This document shows, one piece after another, positions 60,514-64,000 of a stretch of DNA of 64,000 bases (position 1 is the stretch's first letter; each line of letters opens with the position of its first letter). Where the stretch lies: positions 248,001 to 312,000 of the forward strand of contig JANBVO010000006.1 of the NCBI GenBank assembly GCA_030052745.1, written 5' to 3'. Both the position numbers and the translations under genes were made by a program. The notes beneath the pieces are model-generated. The model saw only the letters and a list, made by a program, of their open reading frames with translations. It had not been told where the DNA came from and ran no database searches. The DNA comes from Pleurostoma richardsiae. Its lineage: Eukaryota; Ascomycota; Sordariomycetes; Calosphaeriales; Pleurostomataceae.

Positions 60514-61565
60514 ATGTTTGCCATGTCTCAACAGTATGCCTACGCGGCAGCGCCCGCGCCGAGACAGTACTCGGGCCAGGGCACCAGCAGCGCCTTCAGC
60601 GCCTCTGCCAATCCGGATGAGGACTGGACCAAGATTTCTGATCTCGCCGAGCGAAGGAGGATACAGAACCGCATCGCCCAGCGCAACTACCGTAAGTAGC
60701 CCGCCTCCCTCTGCCACCAGTTCCCGTGGGAACAGACCACTGAGTCCCCATGCAGGCAAGAAGCTCAAGAGGCGCCTGGAGGACCTCGAGAGGCGCGCGG
60801 GCACGTCGGACGGAGCTTCGTCGTCTTCCTCGGAGAAGCAGGCTACTTCATCCAGTAAGAGCACCAAGAAGTCGCCAGCCGCGCCCAAGGCGCCCAAGCC
60901 CCAGCCGCAGACGCACCAGATGGTTGCACCCACCAAGCCCATGGCCCAGGGCCAGTTCACGCCCCCAATGCACCACGACGACGAGTTGCTCTTCCCGCCC
61001 ACGTACGACGACCGGGAGCGGTCCCACACGCCTCCCTTCCTGGCCTACTCGGCCTACCCGCCCCCGGACGACATGCTGCTTGCGCCCTACGGTGGGACGC
61101 AGCCCTACCGGCCCCTGACGACCGAGGCGTACCCGGAGTGGGTAGCCACGACCGTGCCGGTGACGCTGCCCTCCATGACGCACTTCAGCGACGCCGTCAA
61201 GCGGGAGGGAACCTTCCCTGGGGAAGAGTCGATGTCGCCGTACTCTATGAACTACGGCTACTTGCCTGGGATCGACATGAACGGTCCCTCGCCCTACGAT
61301 TCCAACCCTCATGTGAGTTCTTTGCGCCACCTCCCACCTCCTCATTCCTCCTCCTACCGACCGTGAGAGGGATACACCCACATACACACCGAGAAGATAC
61401 AAGAGAAGAGAGACCTGCGGTTGCTGATGCGCGAGTCCCCGGCAATAGACTCCTCCTCTGTCGCACTCCTTCGACCACTCCACCACCTGCTCAGACTCGG
61501 GCTACGAGTACCCGACCACGCCACTGTCCATGCCTGGGTCGCCCGGCATGGTGCACCACCAGTGA
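60514..61565 (+). CDS. Fungal bZIP transcription factor with very short zipper, 283 aa, three exons
   Basis: This is a sequence-specific nuclear regulator; its targets are unknown. Exons are 60514-60691, 60756-61312 and 61449-61565. The block DEDWTKISDLAERRRIQNRIAQRNYRKKLKRR (residues 35-66) marks a Pezizomycotina bZIP group; N52 and R60 fit the N-x7-R basic signature. Only two leucine heptads follow (L63, L70), so the zipper is minimal or absent and dimerisation may need another surface. The rest is Pro/Ser/Lys-rich and then Tyr/Pro-rich (TPPFLAYSAYPPPDD), resembling an activation domain, and ends MPGSPGMVHHQ. Intron 1 cuts the R60 codon inside the basic region. If it is not spliced, a stop comes two codons later. 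Intron 2 is 136 nt; reading through it gives an alternative C-terminus to 61,366. ATG 60514 is the first in the leader; 60523 is the next in frame. Confidence 0.82.
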
Positions 61566-64000
61566 TCTGACGGAGACAAACGGCTTACGGAGAGAGAGGC
61601 GGTGGGAATGTCATTCCGACATCAAGTATCATGTTTACGACCAAAGGGCAACGATCAACTGGGTGGGAATATCCTCGGGCATGTTTGAGATTCGGGTATC
61701 TCAGACTGGGAGTTTTGACGGCGCAACTATCTCTTTTTACACTTCTTCCTCTGTCAGGATCGAAGCGCTCGACCCTGCGAACCCGGGAGATTGGCAAAGG
61801 GCATGACTTGGCGGAAAAGTCGGGCGGGGAGGGGCGGACATGTCGATTAACGCGTGTTTCTTGGTGGATTCTATATATACTAGATGGTCAAACCCTCTCT
61901 CAAAGAGCCGGTCGTTCGGGCGTCACCGGCTCTGTATAGTCACGTTTATATTCGAATGCTTCTGTAACCAACCTACTTTCTCCCGCTTGTGATGATTCCC
62001 CCAGCTAACACCCAGAATCGTCCTGCTGACATGTGGCCGGACATCCTACGCTTTCCGGCGGCTTACGTGCTCGCTAGCAGCCCTACGACCGTTGGTGACA
62101 GCTTACGATTTCCCAGCGATGGGGATAAGGATCTGACATAATCTGTCCGATCGGTTCTCAGTGGCGCCCTTTGCTGGGCTTCTCCCAGGACTGCCCAACA
62201 TCGGAGCCCGAGTTTCAGCACGCTCTCTCCATCTCTACGCATTGTCTCGCCATGTTTACGTCGCAGCGTCCGATGCAAAGCGGATGCGCCGGATCTGTGT
62301 CCACGCGGCGCTCGGGCGATCAGGCTGTCCGCTCTCCGGAGGAGGAAGCCGAGCCCCCAGCGGAGCCTCGCTCGCCATGGGTAGCTAACAGGCAGCGTGG
62401 CTTTACTCTAGGGGTAAATGAAGGGAAGGATCGAGAAGAAAGACGACGAAGCCGCGACAAATGTCCAAGGGTTGATGAATCCAAAAGGAAGCAGGCGGAG
62501 CAGGGGAGGCTCGCATCTTCCTTCCTCCATTTTGCGGTCCCTGGGGAAGCTACTGCAGCCTGCACCAGCAGCAAGTTTGGATTGCGCGTTGCGTCCTTCC
62601 TTCGGGCGCCGCAGCCTTTCTGGAACACGCAACCTCGGTTCTGCCCAAGTCGGGCCTTTGGGTGCGCCTTGGCTGGCTCTGAAGTGCACTTTTCTTGACC
62701 ACTGGGCGTATCTGAAGGGGGAGCGGGGGGAGTAGGGGACGTGGACCTAGAGGCATCCAGGTGCGATCGTATGGTAAGGCTCAAATCCGTCCGTGCCGTC
62801 ACGTACTGTGGTGTACGGTGTCAATCCCCATGGATGTTAATCTCCATGGAGAACAAGGATCCACATGAATGCCGTGCAGAGCGGAGGATTGCGGGCAAAA
62901 AGAGAGGGCCCAGGGGAGGAAGGATTGTGAAGGAAGTGCGCCGGCACGAGATGCTGCGCCAAGCGTCTTAATCCAAGATAACAATGGCCAGTTTCCGTCC
63001 ACGAATCTAGTTGCCAAAGGTATTTGAGTTTGTGTATTCACTGTGTTCTTCGCATAGGCGAGTCCTACCATCGTCGTATTGTAAATTGTCAATCGCTATG
63101 CCGCATATGGCAAATGCTCGCATCCTTCCACTTTAGCTCGGACTCTCCCTCTCTGAAGGGCAGGATGCCAGGATGCGCACACGGAATTCCGCGCGAACCT
63201 CTTCCCATTGGCACAGAAAATTCGAGACCACTTCGAGTGCCGACTGGAACGACCCGCTTCGATTCCTTCAGCGGGGGGGTACCAAGAAAGATCGCTTGTT
63301 AGCTGGGCGTGTGTAACCAGGCGGAATAGACGAGTCGAGCGAAGGATCAGGATGCCAGGCGTCGCCAATTCCGTGCCGACGCAAGCCCCGCCGACACGGA
63401 GCCGGCAAAGCACCGCGGAGGGGCTGGTTGCCAGCTGTCGAGGGTTGGGCGACGCAGGATATGTCCCCTTTAGGAAATGTATTCATCCGAGGGACGGACA
63501 AAAGATGGCAGCATTGCCACGAAGAAGGATCTCCCTGGCGACCATGCGAGAGAGAAAACGAAGAAGCACCCTTGTTGAAACCCGTTTTCGATGCCATCTG
63601 CCGCAAGGATGAGCCAAACTGTGTGCCCGGACACCTTCCCAGTTCGGCCACTTTGACGAGGACGGGGAGAATCTGCGAGCCTAAACGATCGCGAGCAAAC
63701 CGATCCACGGACGCGAAGCCACACCAGTGCCTCGGACCCCTGAATAGGCTCCAACTCCCGATCAACTAGAGCGGCGTCTGATAGAGATGAATCCCTCGTG
63801 TATTGACCCAGATCCGGCAAGGGCCCTGAACATCGCTCCGACCAGGGCCACGCAACCAAAGGATCGCCGGGCTTCATCACGACCGACTGACCTCGGGGCT
63901 GGTTTCGCGGCAGATGCAGACCTGGCATTCGGCCCCCAAATATAGTAACTCGGCGTCTGGCCAATGGGGACGCACCGTCGGCGTGTCCGAGCGTCAACCT
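61566..64000. other. Intergenic region, right edge
   Basis: Holds the 3' end of the bZIP gene. Open frames such as 62,171-62,698 (+) and 63,470-63,997 (-) are of ordinary random composition with no motif. No RNA gene or repeat is seen. Confidence 0.45.

Overview
The window is nuclear DNA of a filamentous ascomycete (Pezizomycotina, most likely a sordariomycete). The evidence is short 50-170 nt spliceosomal introns with GT-AG ends and internal CTGAC-like branch sites, a six-intron beta-tubulin gene, a cpc-1/GCN4 gene whose mRNA leader has the Neurospora-type layout, pyrimidine-rich leaders, and GC-rich coding DNA. I see no bacterial operon, rRNA gene, tRNA gene, CRISPR array or recognisable intact mobile element.

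Nine protein genes can be supported. From left to right: an MFS transporter (4250-5967, +), an APH-fold kinase-like protein (7478-8353, -), a 2-oxoglutarate/Fe(II) oxygenase of the isopenicillin-N-synthase type (10891-11995, -), a 2058-residue Mlp1/Tpr nuclear-basket coiled-coil protein (13629-19952, +), the amino-acid-starvation bZIP activator CPC1/GCN4 with two uORFs (main CDS 23532-24284, +), a 1139-residue disordered protein I cannot name (26543-30136, -), the ABC-F protein GCN20 (36459-38822, +), beta-tubulin (40043-41880, +), and a fungal bZIP protein (60514-61565, +). Exon borders were placed by eye from splice signals and frame continuity.

The genes are unevenly spread. The first 42 kb holds eight of them. 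From 41,881 to about 60,500 I find no gene I can defend, an unusually long empty stretch for such a genome. The ORFs there are short, rich in Arg/Ser/Cys/Pro, and often open in several frames at once.

Two genes belong to one pathway. GCN20, with GCN1, helps switch on the eIF2alpha kinase GCN2 during amino-acid starvation, and CPC1/GCN4 is the activator whose translation that kinase releases through uORFs. Here they lie about 12 kb apart. The most interesting locus is cpc-1. Its leader has a two-codon uORF1, a 42-codon uORF2, and a CPC1 reading frame that stays open for 287 codons upstream of the main AUG without any in-frame AUG. This matches the extended CPC1 isoforms from near-cognate start codons described in Neurospora.
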